From JBGPLJ01 sp035644395 (lineage in GTDB: Bacteria > Pseudomonadota > Gammaproteobacteria > Steroidobacterales > Steroidobacteraceae): a DNA stretch of 64,000 bases. Both the position numbers and the translations under genes were made by a program. Location: NCBI GenBank assembly GCA_035644395.1, contig DASQOR010000031.1, positions 43,113-107,112 of the forward strand. Direction: 5' to 3'. The notes under the pieces were generated by a model. It had not been told where the DNA came from and searched no databases. It was given only the letters and a program-made list of their open reading frames with translations. This document shows positions 49,325 through 59,800 of the stretch, piece after piece (the first letter of the stretch is position 1; each line of letters begins with the position of its first letter).

Positions 49325-49350
49325 CGGCCTGCCTTACGCGCGGCAGGCCG
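49325..49350. other. Hairpin between TonB receptor and halogenase genes
   Basis: Perfect 9-base arms CGGCCTGCC (49325-49333) and GGCAGGCCG (49342-49350) around an 8-base loop. No T run follows on the minus strand, so it is an unlikely classical terminator. It could protect or process the upstream message. Confidence 0.55.
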
Positions 49351-49400
49351 GATACTGAACGACCGCAAGGGTTGTTGCGACGTTTGCCTTGGGCGTAGCG

Positions 49401-49439
49401 GTCGCGGCCGGGACGACGGAAGTCGTTGCCGGCCGCGAC
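49401..49439. other. Large hairpin just downstream of the TonB receptor stop
   Basis: Arms GTCGCGGCCGG (49401-49411) and CCGGCCGCGAC (49429-49439) match over 11 bases, with an inner ACGAC/GTCGT stem (49413-49417 and 49422-49426). It lies 8 bases after the receptor stop on the minus strand. It lacks a T run. It may stabilise the receptor message and lower read-through to the halogenase. Confidence 0.6.
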
Positions 49440-49446
49440 CTGGACG

Positions 49447-52400
49447 CTACATCTTCGCCTTGAAGCCGAAGAAGATGCGCTTGCCCGTGTCGTCATACGT
49501 GAACGGCAGGTTCGGATACTGCAGGTACGTATGCTGCTTCTCGTTGGTCAGGTTGACACCCGACAGCGTGAGACCGAAGTGACTGCTGAAATCGTACCCG
49601 ATCTGCGCATCGAGCTGACCATACGAATCCGCGTACACGCCATACACCTGCTGTACGCCGTTTTGGTCCGGGAACGAGAACGTCGAGCCGACGAGCGAGC
49701 TGTTCACCGACTTGCTGCGCCAGGCATACGCCGCCCTCGCGGAGAAGCCGAAATGCTCATAGAACGCGATGAAGTTCGCCGAGTTCTTCGAGACACCCGG
49801 GATCGGAAGGTCGGTTGCGAATGCCGTGTCCTGGTCCGACTTCGAGTCCGAGTACGTGTAGTTCGCGGCGAGGCCAAAGCCGTTTTCCCAAGCGTACTGA
49901 CCCGAGAGTTCGAAGCCATAGATCTTGCCCTTGCCACCGTTGACGGGCGTCGCCACGTTGCCGACCGTCCCGCCGAAGTCGTCGTCGACGAGCGTCGGAA
50001 TATTCGCCGTGGTAACGAAGTTGTCGACCTGCTTGTAGAAGAAACCGGCGCTGACGAGCCCGCTCGGGGAGAAATAGTCTTCCCAAGAGAGGCTGTACTG
50101 AGTCGCCCGGAAGGGATCCAGATTCGGGTTGCCCGCGTTGCCATTCGCAAATTGGAACTGGGCATTGCCCTGCGGGTCATTGGGTCCGCGGGTGAAGTTG
50201 TACGAATTGCCGCGGCCGAGATCCATCAGGTTCTGCGGAGCGACCACGCGAGCCGCACCCGTGCGGATCTTCTGGTCGTCACTCAGATCGAACACGAAGT
50301 TGAACGATGGCAGCACATCCGTGTAGCTGCGGCCGTGCTTGATCGCCACGTTATTCGAATTCAGCCCGTTCCAGGAAGCCGTGCCATACCAGTTGGACAG
50401 CGGCGCCGGCTGAGCGCTGTCGATGTCCAGCTGCGTCTTGACGACTCGCACGCCGAAGTCCGCGTGATACGAACTGTCGCTGCTGCCGGTGTCGCCCATG
50501 AGGTAGAAGGACGTCGTCTTTTCCGTGATGCCGAAGGAGCTGATCGTGTCCTCGAAGAACGCTTCGTTCGGATTCGCGACGCCCCCAGCGCCCCACAGTG
50601 TGCTCAGGTAGGTCGACGGATTCGTCATTCCGCCCACGTGCGGATCCTTCACTGCGATCGTGCCGCTGGCAAAGCTGCTGTAGAGCTTGACGAGATCGGG
50701 ATTCGACGCGCCAGCGCTTCCCGGAGGCAACGTGCCTGCAATCGAGAACGGAATGGTCGCGTAGCCGGGATCGGAGTAATAGATATTCGTCCCGCTCTGT
50801 CCGGGTATGTCCGAAATGCAGCAGTTGCCCGCCGAGGTGCCGGCGGGTGCGCCGCCCGTACCGAGCGTTGCCGCATCGATCAGGAAGCGGCCGAAGATCT
50901 GATCCACATCCCGCTTAGCGAAGCGCAGGCCGCCCGAAATCGTGAGGCCCTTGCCTGTGTCGAAATGCAGATTGCCCTTGATCGCCGTGTTCTTCTCGTC
51001 CGTCTGGTTGGCCCAGGCCCAGTTCGACTTGAACGTCGTGTAGGCCGGATTCGACAGCAGATCCGTATAGCCGAACGCGTCGGGGTAGCTGACCGTCGGC
51101 AGGCCAGAGGTGCCGCCATTGGTCCAGTTGAACGCGTAGCCGTGGTTGCCCGTGTCGCAGGCCGCGCCGCCATTGTCGCAACCCGGAGCCGCGGGAGACG
51201 TTGGCGATCCCGTGCCCGCTGCAGTGCGGTAGTTATACAGGCCATGTTCGACGTCGGCCTGCGCAGCCGCGAAGTCACCCGAGGCTTTCGCGTAGGCGAG
51301 CGCGAAGTCGCCGCTAAGCGGGCCGCCGCTCTCGAAGGCCGTACTGAACTGGAAGGTGTTCGATTTCGCGTCGAGGTTCTGATAGAGCGTCGCCGTTTCC
51401 GCGCCGTTTGCCATGAAGGTGGCTGACTCGACCACGCCATTCGCGTCGATCGAGTACGGTTGCGAGGGATCGATGCCGGGATGCAGCGATCCCACCGGCG
51501 AACCCTGGCCGTTGAACCAGACCTTGTTGGAGTACGTGAAGCTCTCGTCCGTCTCGTTCACGTAGAAATAGTTGAAGCTGCTCTTGATCGAATCCGACCA
51601 TTTGAAGTCGACACCGAGCGTCGCGCCCTTGTTCTTCACCTGCTGATTGACGTCGCTGAGATACGCGAGCTGAGGAATGATGTAGAGCTGGCCGCCAGGC
51701 ATCGTGCTCAATGTGGCCGTCGACGGCGAACCAGCGTAGGAGCCGATCTGGGCAGCGTCCGTGACACGCCATTCACTGCGATTCTGGTCCTGGAACTGCT
51801 TGTCGCGGGTTTTCTCGTCGTCGTACGACAGGCCAACCGTCACGCCGAAGTTGTCGCTGAACTTGAAGCCGCCCACCAACGTCGCGTTCGGAGTCACGCT
51901 GCCCTCGGCATCATCCGCCTGCGTGCCGCGAATGTTCGCGGCAAGGCTGAAGCCGTCTTTCTGCGCGAGTGCCGAGCGCGTGATCAGGTTGATCGTGCCG
52001 CCGAGCCCGCCTTCGCGGTTCGAGGCATTCGGATTCTTGATGACGTCGATGCCGCCGATCTGTTCGCTCGGGATACCTTCGAGCGAGGCGTACTGGACGT
52101 TGCCGCCGTTGCCGCCGCCAGAGGCTTCACCGGAGACGTACATCTCGCGGCCGGTGAGGAACACCTCGCCGTTGAGCGTGATGAGGTTGTTCTGCAGGCC
52201 GTCGATGAGTACCTGGGTGCCCTTGCCGCCCGAGCGATTGATCTGCACGCCAGGCAAGCGCTGCAGCGACTCGGCGACGTTCTGGTCGGGCATCTTGCCG
52301 ATGTCTTCGGCGACGATCGATTCGATCGGCTGATTGGACGCGCGCTTGCGCGCGATGGCGCTCTCGAGCGATGCGCGGTAGCCGGTGACGACCACCTCTT

Positions 52401-52530
52401 CGATCGTATCGCTACCTTTCGCGGCATCCGCGGCCTGGTCCGCCTTCGACGGAACGGCTGCGCACAGGATGTCGAGTGCGAAAGCGGTCATCAACGCTGC
52501 GCGCTGTGCGCGCTTCGTTCGATTCGACAT
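49447..52530 (-). CDS. TonB-dependent receptor, probable oligosaccharide uptake
   Basis: A 1027-residue outer-membrane receptor. A signal sequence is followed by a TonB-box-like EEVVVTGYRASLESAIARKR, a plug domain (about 65-200; GKMPDQNVAESLQRLPGVQI, GGIDVIKNPNASNREGGLGGTINLITR), and a long 22-strand barrel that ends with the aromatic IFFGFKAKM. Members that begin with this plug and pair with sugar MFS, ROK and glycosidase genes import oligosaccharides in Caulobacter and Xanthomonas relatives. First gene of the minus-strand operon leading to the halogenase and sugar genes. GGGGGGA precedes the start. A cysteine-rich loop (PGCDNGGAACDTGN) is present in the barrel region. Confidence 0.88.
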   Translation of the reverse strand: MSNRTKRAQRAALMTAFALDILCAAVPSKADQAADAAKGSDTIEEVVVTGYRASLESAIARKRASNQPIESIVAEDIGKMPDQNVAESLQRLPGVQINRSGGKGTQVLIDGLQNNLITLNGEVFLTGREMYVSGEASGGGNGGNVQYASLEGIPSEQIGGIDVIKNPNASNREGGLGGTINLITRSALAQKDGFSLAANIRGTQADDAEGSVTPNATLVGGFKFSDNFGVTVGLSYDDEKTRDKQFQDQNRSEWRVTDAAQIGSYAGSPSTATLSTMPGGQLYIIPQLAYLSDVNQQVKNKGATLGVDFKWSDSIKSSFNYFYVNETDESFTYSNKVWFNGQGSPVGSLHPGIDPSQPYSIDANGVVESATFMANGAETATLYQNLDAKSNTFQFSTAFESGGPLSGDFALAYAKASGDFAAAQADVEHGLYNYRTAAGTGSPTSPAAPGCDNGGAACDTGNHGYAFNWTNGGTSGLPTVSYPDAFGYTDLLSNPAYTTFKSNWAWANQTDEKNTAIKGNLHFDTGKGLTISGGLRFAKRDVDQIFGRFLIDAATLGTGGAPAGTSAGNCCISDIPGQSGTNIYYSDPGYATIPFSIAGTLPPGSAGASNPDLVKLYSSFASGTIAVKDPHVGGMTNPSTYLSTLWGAGGVANPNEAFFEDTISSFGITEKTTSFYLMGDTGSSDSSYHADFGVRVVKTQLDIDSAQPAPLSNWYGTASWNGLNSNNVAIKHGRSYTDVLPSFNFVFDLSDDQKIRTGAARVVAPQNLMDLGRGNSYNFTRGPNDPQGNAQFQFANGNAGNPNLDPFRATQYSLSWEDYFSPSGLVSAGFFYKQVDNFVTTANIPTLVDDDFGGTVGNVATPVNGGKGKIYGFELSGQYAWENGFGLAANYTYSDSKSDQDTAFATDLPIPGVSKNSANFIAFYEHFGFSARAAYAWRSKSVNSSLVGSTFSFPDQNGVQQVYGVYADSYGQLDAQIGYDFSSHFGLTLSGVNLTNEKQHTYLQYPNLPFTYDDTGKRIFFGFKAKM

Positions 52531-52653
52531 ATGGACTATCCCCCCAAGGTTCGAATGAGTGTTGCGGCCTAGCTGGTACAGTTGCTCACAAGCTGTTTTT
52601 ATTCACGGCGCGGGCGAAACTACTCCCGCGCGGAAGCCAGTGTCAACGACTTT

Positions 52654-52670
52654 AATAAATCGAATTTATT
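52654..52670. promoter_or_regulatory. AT-rich palindrome upstream of the TonB receptor
   Basis: AATAAAT-CGA-ATTTATT is an exact 7-base inverted repeat around CGA, within otherwise GC-rich DNA. NagC/Mlc-type ROK repressors bind AT-rich palindromes with a central CG, so the ROK protein at 45512 is a candidate (inference). It lies 124 bases before the receptor start and 131 before the GH3 start. Confidence 0.5.
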
Positions 52671-52761
52671 TATTTCAAAGCCAGACAAACCCTCGCGAGC
52701 GATCGATGCGTAATTTTCCGCGCAGATTTTCAGTGATACGATGGCCGTGTCAGAATCAGAG

Positions 52762-52780
52762 TTAACTAATTAATAGTTAA
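52762..52780. promoter_or_regulatory. AT-rich palindrome upstream of GH3
   Basis: TTAACTA-ATTAA-TAGTTAA has perfect 7-base arms. It ends 20 bases before the GH3 start codon, so a bound protein would block its ribosome site or promoter. It differs in sequence from the palindrome at 52654, hence possibly a second regulator. Confidence 0.5.
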
Positions 52781-52800
52781 AGATAAAGTGGAGACCTTCA

Positions 52801-55452
52801 ATGCTTTCAAGGATGCGTTTTCAGACCCGCGTTGACACTGTTGACGGTCAAACAAATTGGGCCGCAAAGGCTGTCACAGGCACGTCGAGCACTCGCTCGT
52901 CAGGTGAGATTCAACACAGTCTCGCCGCGCTAATCGCGGGAGCCGTCGCGCTTTTCGGCGGTTGCTCGCCGGCAACGCCGCCATCGGGCGCGGCGGCGGC
53001 GGCGCCATCGCCCACGGCCGTGCATCCAGATGCATGGCCTGCCGTGAAATGGCCGCTTGTGGCGGATGCCGCGCTCGAAGCGCGCGTGCAGGAATTGCTG
53101 AAGAAAATGACGCTCGAGGAGAAGGTCGGCCAGATCGTTCAGGGAGACATCAACAGCCTGACGCCGGAGGATATGCGCAAGTACCACCTCGGGTCCGTGC
53201 TTGCCGGCGGCGGTTCCTCACCGGGCAAGAATGAATTCGCGCCGCCGGCCGAGTGGCTCGCGCTCGCCGACGCGTTCTATGCGGCATCCATCGACAAGAG
53301 CGATGGCGGCGCCGGCGTTCCCGCCATCTGGGGAATCGATGCAATGCACGGCCACAGCAACATCATCGGCGCAACCCTCTTTCCGCATAACGTCGGGCTC
53401 GGCGCCATGCGGGATCCCGATCTCATTCAACGTATCGGCGAAATCACCGCGGTCGAAGTCCGCGTCACGGGCATCGACTGGACGTTCGCACCGACCGTTA
53501 CCGTGCCCCAGGACGATCGCTGGGGCCGTACCTACGAGGGCTATTCGGAGAGTCCCGATGTCGTCGCCTCTTACGCGGGCCGCATGGTCATCGGTCTGCA
53601 GGGCGAGCCCGGCAAGCCGGATTTCCTCGATGCCTCGCACGTGCTCTCGTCGGCGAAACATTTCCTCGGCGACGGCGGCACGCACGACGGGCGAGATCAG
53701 GGCGATGCGCAGGTTTCCGAAAGCGTGCTGAGCACGGTGCACGCCGCCGGCTACCGGCCGGCGGTCGCGGCCGGCGTGCAGACGGTCATGGCTTCGTACA
53801 GCAGCTGGAACGGCCTCAAGATGCACGGCGCGCACGATCTGCTCACGGACGTGCTGAAGGGCCGCATGGACTTCCAGGGATTCGTCGTCGGCGACTGGAA
53901 CGGCCACGGCCAGGTCCCGGGATGCAGCAACGAGAACTGTGCGCAGGCCTTCAACGCAGGACTCGACATGTTCATGGCGCCCGACGGCTGGCGCGGGCTC
54001 TATGAAAACCTCGTGAAGCAGGCGCGCGACGGCACGATCACCGCCGCACGCCTCGACGAAGCGGTGGCGCGGATCCTGCGCGTGAAGTTCCGCGCGCACG
54101 TCTTCGAGGAAGGCCCGCCGTCGAAGCGGCCGCACGCTGGGAAATTCGAACTTCTCGGCAGTGCCGAGCACCGGGCCGTTGCGCGGCAGGCCGTGCGCGA
54201 ATCCCTGGTGCTCCTCAAGAACAACGGCGCCGTGCTGCCGCTGAATCCCGGCAAGCGCGTACTGGTCGCGGGCGACGGCGCCGACAATATCTCGAAGCAG
54301 TGCGGCGGCTGGACCATCACCTGGCAGGGCACGGGCCTCACGAACCGGCAGTTCCCCGGTGCGACCTCCATCTGGAAGGGGATTCAGGCTGCCGTCACGG
54401 CGGCAGGCGGCCATGCGGAGCTTTCCGCCGACGGCAAGTACAAGGCGAAGCCCGAGGTCGCCGTGGTCGTATTCGGCGAAGACCCCTACGCGGAATTCCA
54501 GGGCGATCGGAAGGTGCTGAGCCTGCCCGGTACGGCGACCCGGCATCTCGAGATGATGCGCAAGTTCAAGGCGGACGGCATTCCCGTCGTCGCCGTGTTC
54601 CTTTCCGGCCGCCCGCTCTGGGTGAATCGCGAACTGAACCTGTCGTCCGCATTCGTCGCGACGTGGCTGCCGGGCTCCGAAGGCGCGGGAGTCGCCGATG
54701 TGCTCTTCCGCAAGGCGGATGGCAGCATCGCCAACGATTTTCGCGGCCAGCTCGCATTCTCGTGGCCGCGCAATGCCGCAGCCGTGCCGCTCAATATGGG
54801 TCAGCCGAACTACGATCCGCTCTTCCCGTTCGGCTTCGGGCTCACCTACGCCAAGGGCCAGGAACTCGGCGACCTGCCGGAAGAATCAGGGGTTTCGGCG
54901 GAGCTCATGTCGACGGGCCTGTACCTCGATCATGGCGATCCGGTGCAGCCCTGGTCGATTCAAGTCACGGACGGCGCCGAGGACATCACGCGCATCACGA
55001 CGATGCCGGCGACCGCAGTCGGCGGGCGTGTGGAAGTGTCGGCCGCGAAGGACGAGGACGGCACTGCGCGGCGCTTCCTCTGGAAGGGCGGCGGCACGGC
55101 GATCGTCGAAGTGTCGGCCGTCACGTCGGCGGACGTTTCGCGCGAAACGAATGGCGACGTGCTGCTGCTCGTTCGCCTCAAGCGTGACGGCACGCCATCC
55201 GCACCGGTGACAGCGACGATGCGCTGTGGAGCGAAGTGCGCCGGCACGATTGCGTTCGACGCAGCGCTCGCCAGCGTGCCGAACGGCAAGTGGCAAACGA
55301 TCGGCGTGCCGCTCAAATGCTTTCAGCGTGCGGGCGCCGACGTCGCGAAGATCGTTGCCCCGCTCGCGATCGGCACAACGGGCACGCTCGACCTGAGTGT
55401 CTCGCACGTGGCGCTCGGCACCGTCGCCGACCAGGTGGCGGCCTGCCCCTAG
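52801..55452 (+). CDS. GH3 beta-glucosidase/exo-glucanase lipoprotein
   Basis: An 883-residue glycoside hydrolase family 3 enzyme. The N-terminal domain has KHFLGDGGTHDGRDQG (286 onward) and the nucleophile D365 in GFVVGDWNG; the second domain begins near 440 (RQAVRESLVLLKNNGAVLPL) and holds VAVVVFGEDPYAEFQGD. A C-terminal beta-rich domain of about 170 residues resembles the extra module of bacterial exo-1,3/1,4-beta-glucanases. LFGGC at 51-55 follows a hydrophobic stretch and may be a lipobox, placing it on the periplasmic face. The 40 residues before that stretch are unusual for a signal peptide, so the true start may be later. Confidence 0.87.
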   Translation: MLSRMRFQTRVDTVDGQTNWAAKAVTGTSSTRSSGEIQHSLAALIAGAVALFGGCSPATPPSGAAAAAPSPTAVHPDAWPAVKWPLVADAALEARVQELLKKMTLEEKVGQIVQGDINSLTPEDMRKYHLGSVLAGGGSSPGKNEFAPPAEWLALADAFYAASIDKSDGGAGVPAIWGIDAMHGHSNIIGATLFPHNVGLGAMRDPDLIQRIGEITAVEVRVTGIDWTFAPTVTVPQDDRWGRTYEGYSESPDVVASYAGRMVIGLQGEPGKPDFLDASHVLSSAKHFLGDGGTHDGRDQGDAQVSESVLSTVHAAGYRPAVAAGVQTVMASYSSWNGLKMHGAHDLLTDVLKGRMDFQGFVVGDWNGHGQVPGCSNENCAQAFNAGLDMFMAPDGWRGLYENLVKQARDGTITAARLDEAVARILRVKFRAHVFEEGPPSKRPHAGKFELLGSAEHRAVARQAVRESLVLLKNNGAVLPLNPGKRVLVAGDGADNISKQCGGWTITWQGTGLTNRQFPGATSIWKGIQAAVTAAGGHAELSADGKYKAKPEVAVVVFGEDPYAEFQGDRKVLSLPGTATRHLEMMRKFKADGIPVVAVFLSGRPLWVNRELNLSSAFVATWLPGSEGAGVADVLFRKADGSIANDFRGQLAFSWPRNAAAVPLNMGQPNYDPLFPFGFGLTYAKGQELGDLPEESGVSAELMSTGLYLDHGDPVQPWSIQVTDGAEDITRITTMPATAVGGRVEVSAAKDEDGTARRFLWKGGGTAIVEVSAVTSADVSRETNGDVLLLVRLKRDGTPSAPVTATMRCGAKCAGTIAFDAALASVPNGKWQTIGVPLKCFQRAGADVAKIVAPLAIGTTGTLDLSVSHVALGTVADQVAACP

Positions 55453-55473
55453 GCGGCCGCGGGAGTCAGCGAT

Positions 55474-56802
55474 TCAGGTCCTGCGGGCCTCGATCGCCGA
55501 CTCCATCGATTCGAGCTCGACGCCGCGCGTTTCCGGAAAGAACGCCGCGACAACGACGAACTGCAGCGCCATGCAAGCCGCGAAGAACACGAACGGCAGC
55601 GCCCGCGTATGCGCGGCGACGTACGGAAACGCAAACTGCAACACCGCGTTCATGGCCCAGTGCGTGGCGCTGCCGATGCTCTGTCCCCGCGCCCGAACGG
55701 CCGTCGGAAAGATCTCGCTGAGATACACCCAGATCACCGCGCCCTGCGAGAACGCGAAGAAGCCGATGAAGCCGGTCAGCATCCAGATGAGCAGCGATTG
55801 CCCGTGCTGGGTGCCCATGATCACGGCGACGCCCGCCTGGGCGAGCGCCGTACCGACCGCACCGATGAGGAGCAGGCGCTTGCGGCCAACCTTGTCGATG
55901 ACCGTAAGCGCCAGCAGGGTGGCGGCGAGATTCGCGGCGCCGATCGCGACGGCCTGCAGATCGCCCGACCAGCTGGAAAATCCCGCGGCCGCGAAGATGT
56001 CGTTCAGGTAGTAGAGGATCGAATTGATTCCGGAGAGCTGGTTGAACATCGCGAGCACGATCGCAAGCACGATCGGGCGGCGATGGCGCTGCCACGAGAG
56101 CCTCGCGTGCCCGGCCCCGCTGGCTGCGCGCCTGAATTCCTCGATCATCGGCGCCGGGTCCGCGATGCCCAGCTGTTTCAGGCTCGTGGCAGCTTCGTCC
56201 AGCCGCGCGCGCAGCACGAGCCAGCGCGGGCTCTGCGGAATCGTGTAGAGCAGGATCAGGAACAGGGCCGCCGGAACGGCAGCGACCGCGAGTTTCCAGC
56301 GCCAGGCGTCCGCGCCGCCCGTGAGCTGCTGGACGATGAAGTTGCTGACATAGGCCAGCAGGATCCCGAGCACGATGTTGAACTGGAAGAGCCCCGTCAG
56401 CGCTCCCCGGCGATTCGCCGGCACGATCTCCGTGATGTAGACGGGAACGAGCACGGAAGATCCGCCGATCGCGATGCCGCCGATGAAGCGGAATGCGATG
56501 AAGGAGCCGAGACTCCAGGTGAATGCACAGCCGACCGCCGAGATCACGTACAGCAATCCGACGACCTTCAAGGTATCGCGGGTGCCGAACCGGTCGCCCG
56601 GCATACCCATGACCAGCGCACCGATGAGAGTGCCGACGAGCGCGCTTGCAATGGCGGCCCCGAACCAGGGATCGTCGGCCGCGAGCACGAACACTTCCCG
56701 CAGCGATCGCGTGACGCCGGAGATCACCGCCGTATCGAATCCGAACAGCAAGCCCCCGAGACTCGCGACGATAACGGTGCCGAGATGCCTGCCCGCGATC
56801 AT
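55474..56802 (-). CDS. Sugar porter family MFS symporter
   Basis: A 442-residue, twelve-helix transporter of the XylE/GLUT type. Signatures are GGLLFGFDTAVISG in helix 1, GDRFGTRDT in the loop after helix 2, RFIGGIAIGGSSVLVPVYITEIVPANRRG, and QLSGINSILYY in helix 7. DKVGRKRLLL and PETRG also match the sugar-porter fingerprint. It imports a monosaccharide with protons. Convergent to GH3 (22 bases apart) and divergent from the GH2 gene. The locus therefore has two different sugar importers. Confidence 0.87.
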   Translation of the reverse strand: MIAGRHLGTVIVASLGGLLFGFDTAVISGVTRSLREVFVLAADDPWFGAAIASALVGTLIGALVMGMPGDRFGTRDTLKVVGLLYVISAVGCAFTWSLGSFIAFRFIGGIAIGGSSVLVPVYITEIVPANRRGALTGLFQFNIVLGILLAYVSNFIVQQLTGGADAWRWKLAVAAVPAALFLILLYTIPQSPRWLVLRARLDEAATSLKQLGIADPAPMIEEFRRAASGAGHARLSWQRHRRPIVLAIVLAMFNQLSGINSILYYLNDIFAAAGFSSWSGDLQAVAIGAANLAATLLALTVIDKVGRKRLLLIGAVGTALAQAGVAVIMGTQHGQSLLIWMLTGFIGFFAFSQGAVIWVYLSEIFPTAVRARGQSIGSATHWAMNAVLQFAFPYVAAHTRALPFVFFAACMALQFVVVAAFFPETRGVELESMESAIEARRT

Positions 56803-56894
56803 TCTCGTTGTCCTTCTGCCGCAAGAAGCGCGGGCATATTAAATTAAAATGATTGCATTATTCGCCTATAGTGGCGGCGTCACGCACCCGGGGG

Positions 56895-59800
56895 ATGCCG
56901 ATGACGCTCGCCAATCGCCTTTATTTCATGGCCTTCCTCGCTGTGATCGCGGCGATTCCACTCACGACCGGTGCGACGCTGCCGCCGGGTCCGGCCGCGA
57001 ATTTCGGTCCCTACAACGCGACTTTCCTCGACGGCGGCATCGGCATCACGCGGCCGCTCGCCGCTGCGGCCCCCGTCTTGAAGGCCGATGCCCCCTGGTC
57101 ATTGAGGGCCTGGGTCCGTCCAACCGTGCCGCCGATGGGCACTATTGTCCTTGGCGGGATCGGCGACGCCGGTGCGGACGCCTGCCGATGCCTGATCCTG
57201 GACAGCGGCAAGCTCGCCATCTCGCTGGGCGATGGCAAGCGCCTCGGTTCGCCGGCCACGCTCGAGGCCGGCGCCTGGCGCGCCGTCAGCGCATCCTACG
57301 ACGGCAAGACGGCGCGCCTGTTCGTCGACGGCAAGGAAGTCGCCGCGCAGAAACTTGCGTCGGTGCCGGTTCCACCGACGATGCTCGTTGCGCCGGACAG
57401 TCTCACCCGCATCGGCGCGCGCCACTTCGGCGGATCACTCGCGCTGTTCGAACTGCGCGATACGCCGATGAGCGCAAGCGACGCGCGCGACTTCGCGACC
57501 GCCCGGCCGGACTTCGATCTGATCGTTTTTCATCAGGTCGGCGTCGGCTGGCCGTGGCAGCTCAAGGCGTGGCGAGGGCTGCAGGAACCGCAGGATCCCT
57601 GGACGCTGCCGAAGGGCAAGGCGCCCTTCAGCAAGCCGGTCGCGCAACCCGCGAACGCCACACCGGGCCTCAAGGCGACGGACGTAAACACGTGGACGGT
57701 CGGCGCCTGGCGCCTCATCGAAGCGCCGAAGGTCAGCGGCGACGGCGCAAATCTGTCGCAGCCGGGATTCAACGACGCGAATTGGTACGTCGCGACAGTG
57801 CCAGGCACGGTGCTCACGACATTGATCGATCGCGGCGTATATCCGGACTACGACTACGGCCTCAACAACCTGGCGATCCCGGAAAGCCTCGCGCGGCAGG
57901 ACTACTGGTATCGCTCGACGTTCGATGGGCCCGCTGCGCTCGCCGGCCGCGACCTGACGCTGACTTTCAAGGGAATCAATTACGCGGCGGAAGTCTGGTT
58001 GAACGGGACGAAGCTCGGCTCGATCCGCGGCGCCTTCATCCGCGGACGCTACGACGTCAGTGCGATTCTGAAGACCGGCGCGCGCAACGTGCTCGCGGTG
58101 CGCGTCTCACCGCCGCCGCATCCGGGCATTCCGCACGAAGAATCGATTGCTGCGGGCCCCGGCGAAAACGGCGGCAACGTGGCGCTCGACGGGCCGACGT
58201 TCGCCGACACCGAAGGCTGGGACTGGATCCCGGGCATCCGCGATCGCAACACCGGCCTCTGGCAGGGTGTCGAGCTCGCGGCCAGCGGGCGCCTGCAGCT
58301 CCTCGACCCGCAGGTCATCACGCAGTTGCCGCTGCCGAAGCTCGACCGCGCGGACATTTCCATCCGCTTGTCCGTCGACAATCGCGGCGCATCCGCGGCT
58401 TCCGCCGTGGTCGAGGCGAAATTCGACACCGTAGCCGTTCGCAAGAGCGTGTCGATTCCGCCGGGCCACAGCGAGATCGTGCTCACGCCCGCAGAATTTC
58501 CGCAGCTTGCGGTGGCCAATCCGCGGCTCTGGTGGCCGAACGGCTACGGCGAGCAGAACCTCTACCATCTCTCGCTCAGCATTTCCGGGAGCGATGGCGT
58601 CGTGTCGGACACCAGGACGCTGCGCTTTGGTGTCCGCGAATACACCTACGAGCTCTCGCTCTTCGCGCAGGACGGTCAGCTGAGACGAGTGGAAGTCGAT
58701 CCGACCGCCGGCAGCGCTCGCGGCGAACGACTCGTCGACGTGCGGCACGAGGCGATCAAACAGAGTCCGCGCGGCTGGGTCGAATCGCTGACGCCTGAAG
58801 GTGAGACCTCGCCGGCCGTTCGACCCGTCGACAGCGTCGAACTCACGCCCTATCTCGTGATCCGGGTGAACGGCGTGCGTATCGCCGCGCGCGGCGGCAG
58901 CTGGGGCATGGACGATTCGCGCAAACGCATCTCGCGCGAGCGGCTGGAGCCCTACTTCAAGCTGCACAAGGCCGCGAATCTCAACATCATCCGCAACTGG
59001 ATGGGCACGAACACCGAGGACGTCTTCTACGACCTCGCCGACGAATACGGGCTCATGATCCTGAACGACTTCTGGGCGTCGACGCAGGACTTCCAGGTCG
59101 AGCCGCAGGATCCGGCGCTCTTCATCGCGAATGCACGCGACACGATCCTGCGCTACCGCAATCATCCGTCGATCGTCGTTTGGTTCGGCCGCAACGAAGG
59201 CGTGCCGCAGCCGGTGCTCAACGAGGGACTCGCCGAGCTCGCTGCAACGCTCGACGGCACGCGTCACTACACGGGGAGTTCCAACAACATCAACCTGCAG
59301 GGCAGCGGCCCCTACAACTACCGGCCGCCGGAGAAATACTTCACGGAGCTCGCGCAGGGTTTTTCCGTCGAAGTCGGCACGCCCTCGCTCGCGACCCTCG
59401 AATCGATTGAAGCGACGGTACCGAAGGAAGACCGCTGGCCGATCAGCGACACGCTCGCGTATCACGACTGGCATTTCGGCGGCAACGGCGACGTTGCGAG
59501 CTTCATGCAGACGCTTGGCGTCCAGTTCGGCGAAGCGACGAGCCTCGAGGATTTCGAACGCAAGGCGCAGATGATGAACTACGTCACCTACCGCGCCCTC
59601 TTCGAGGGCTTCCTTGCGGGTCTGTGGACGAAAAACAGCGGACGGCTCCTCTGGATGACGCACCCGTCCTGGCCGAGCAATCACTGGCAGATCTACAGCT
59701 CGGACTACGACACGCACGCGTCGTATTACGGCGTGAAGAAGGCGTCCGAGGCCGTGCATGCGCAGATGAATCTGCCCGACTTTCGGCTCGCGGTGATCAA

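Noticed and set aside
56840..56895. AT-rich stretch before the GH2 gene as a sigma-70 promoter.
   Set aside because: TATAGT at 56867 has no -35 box at acceptable spacing, so no promoter is called.
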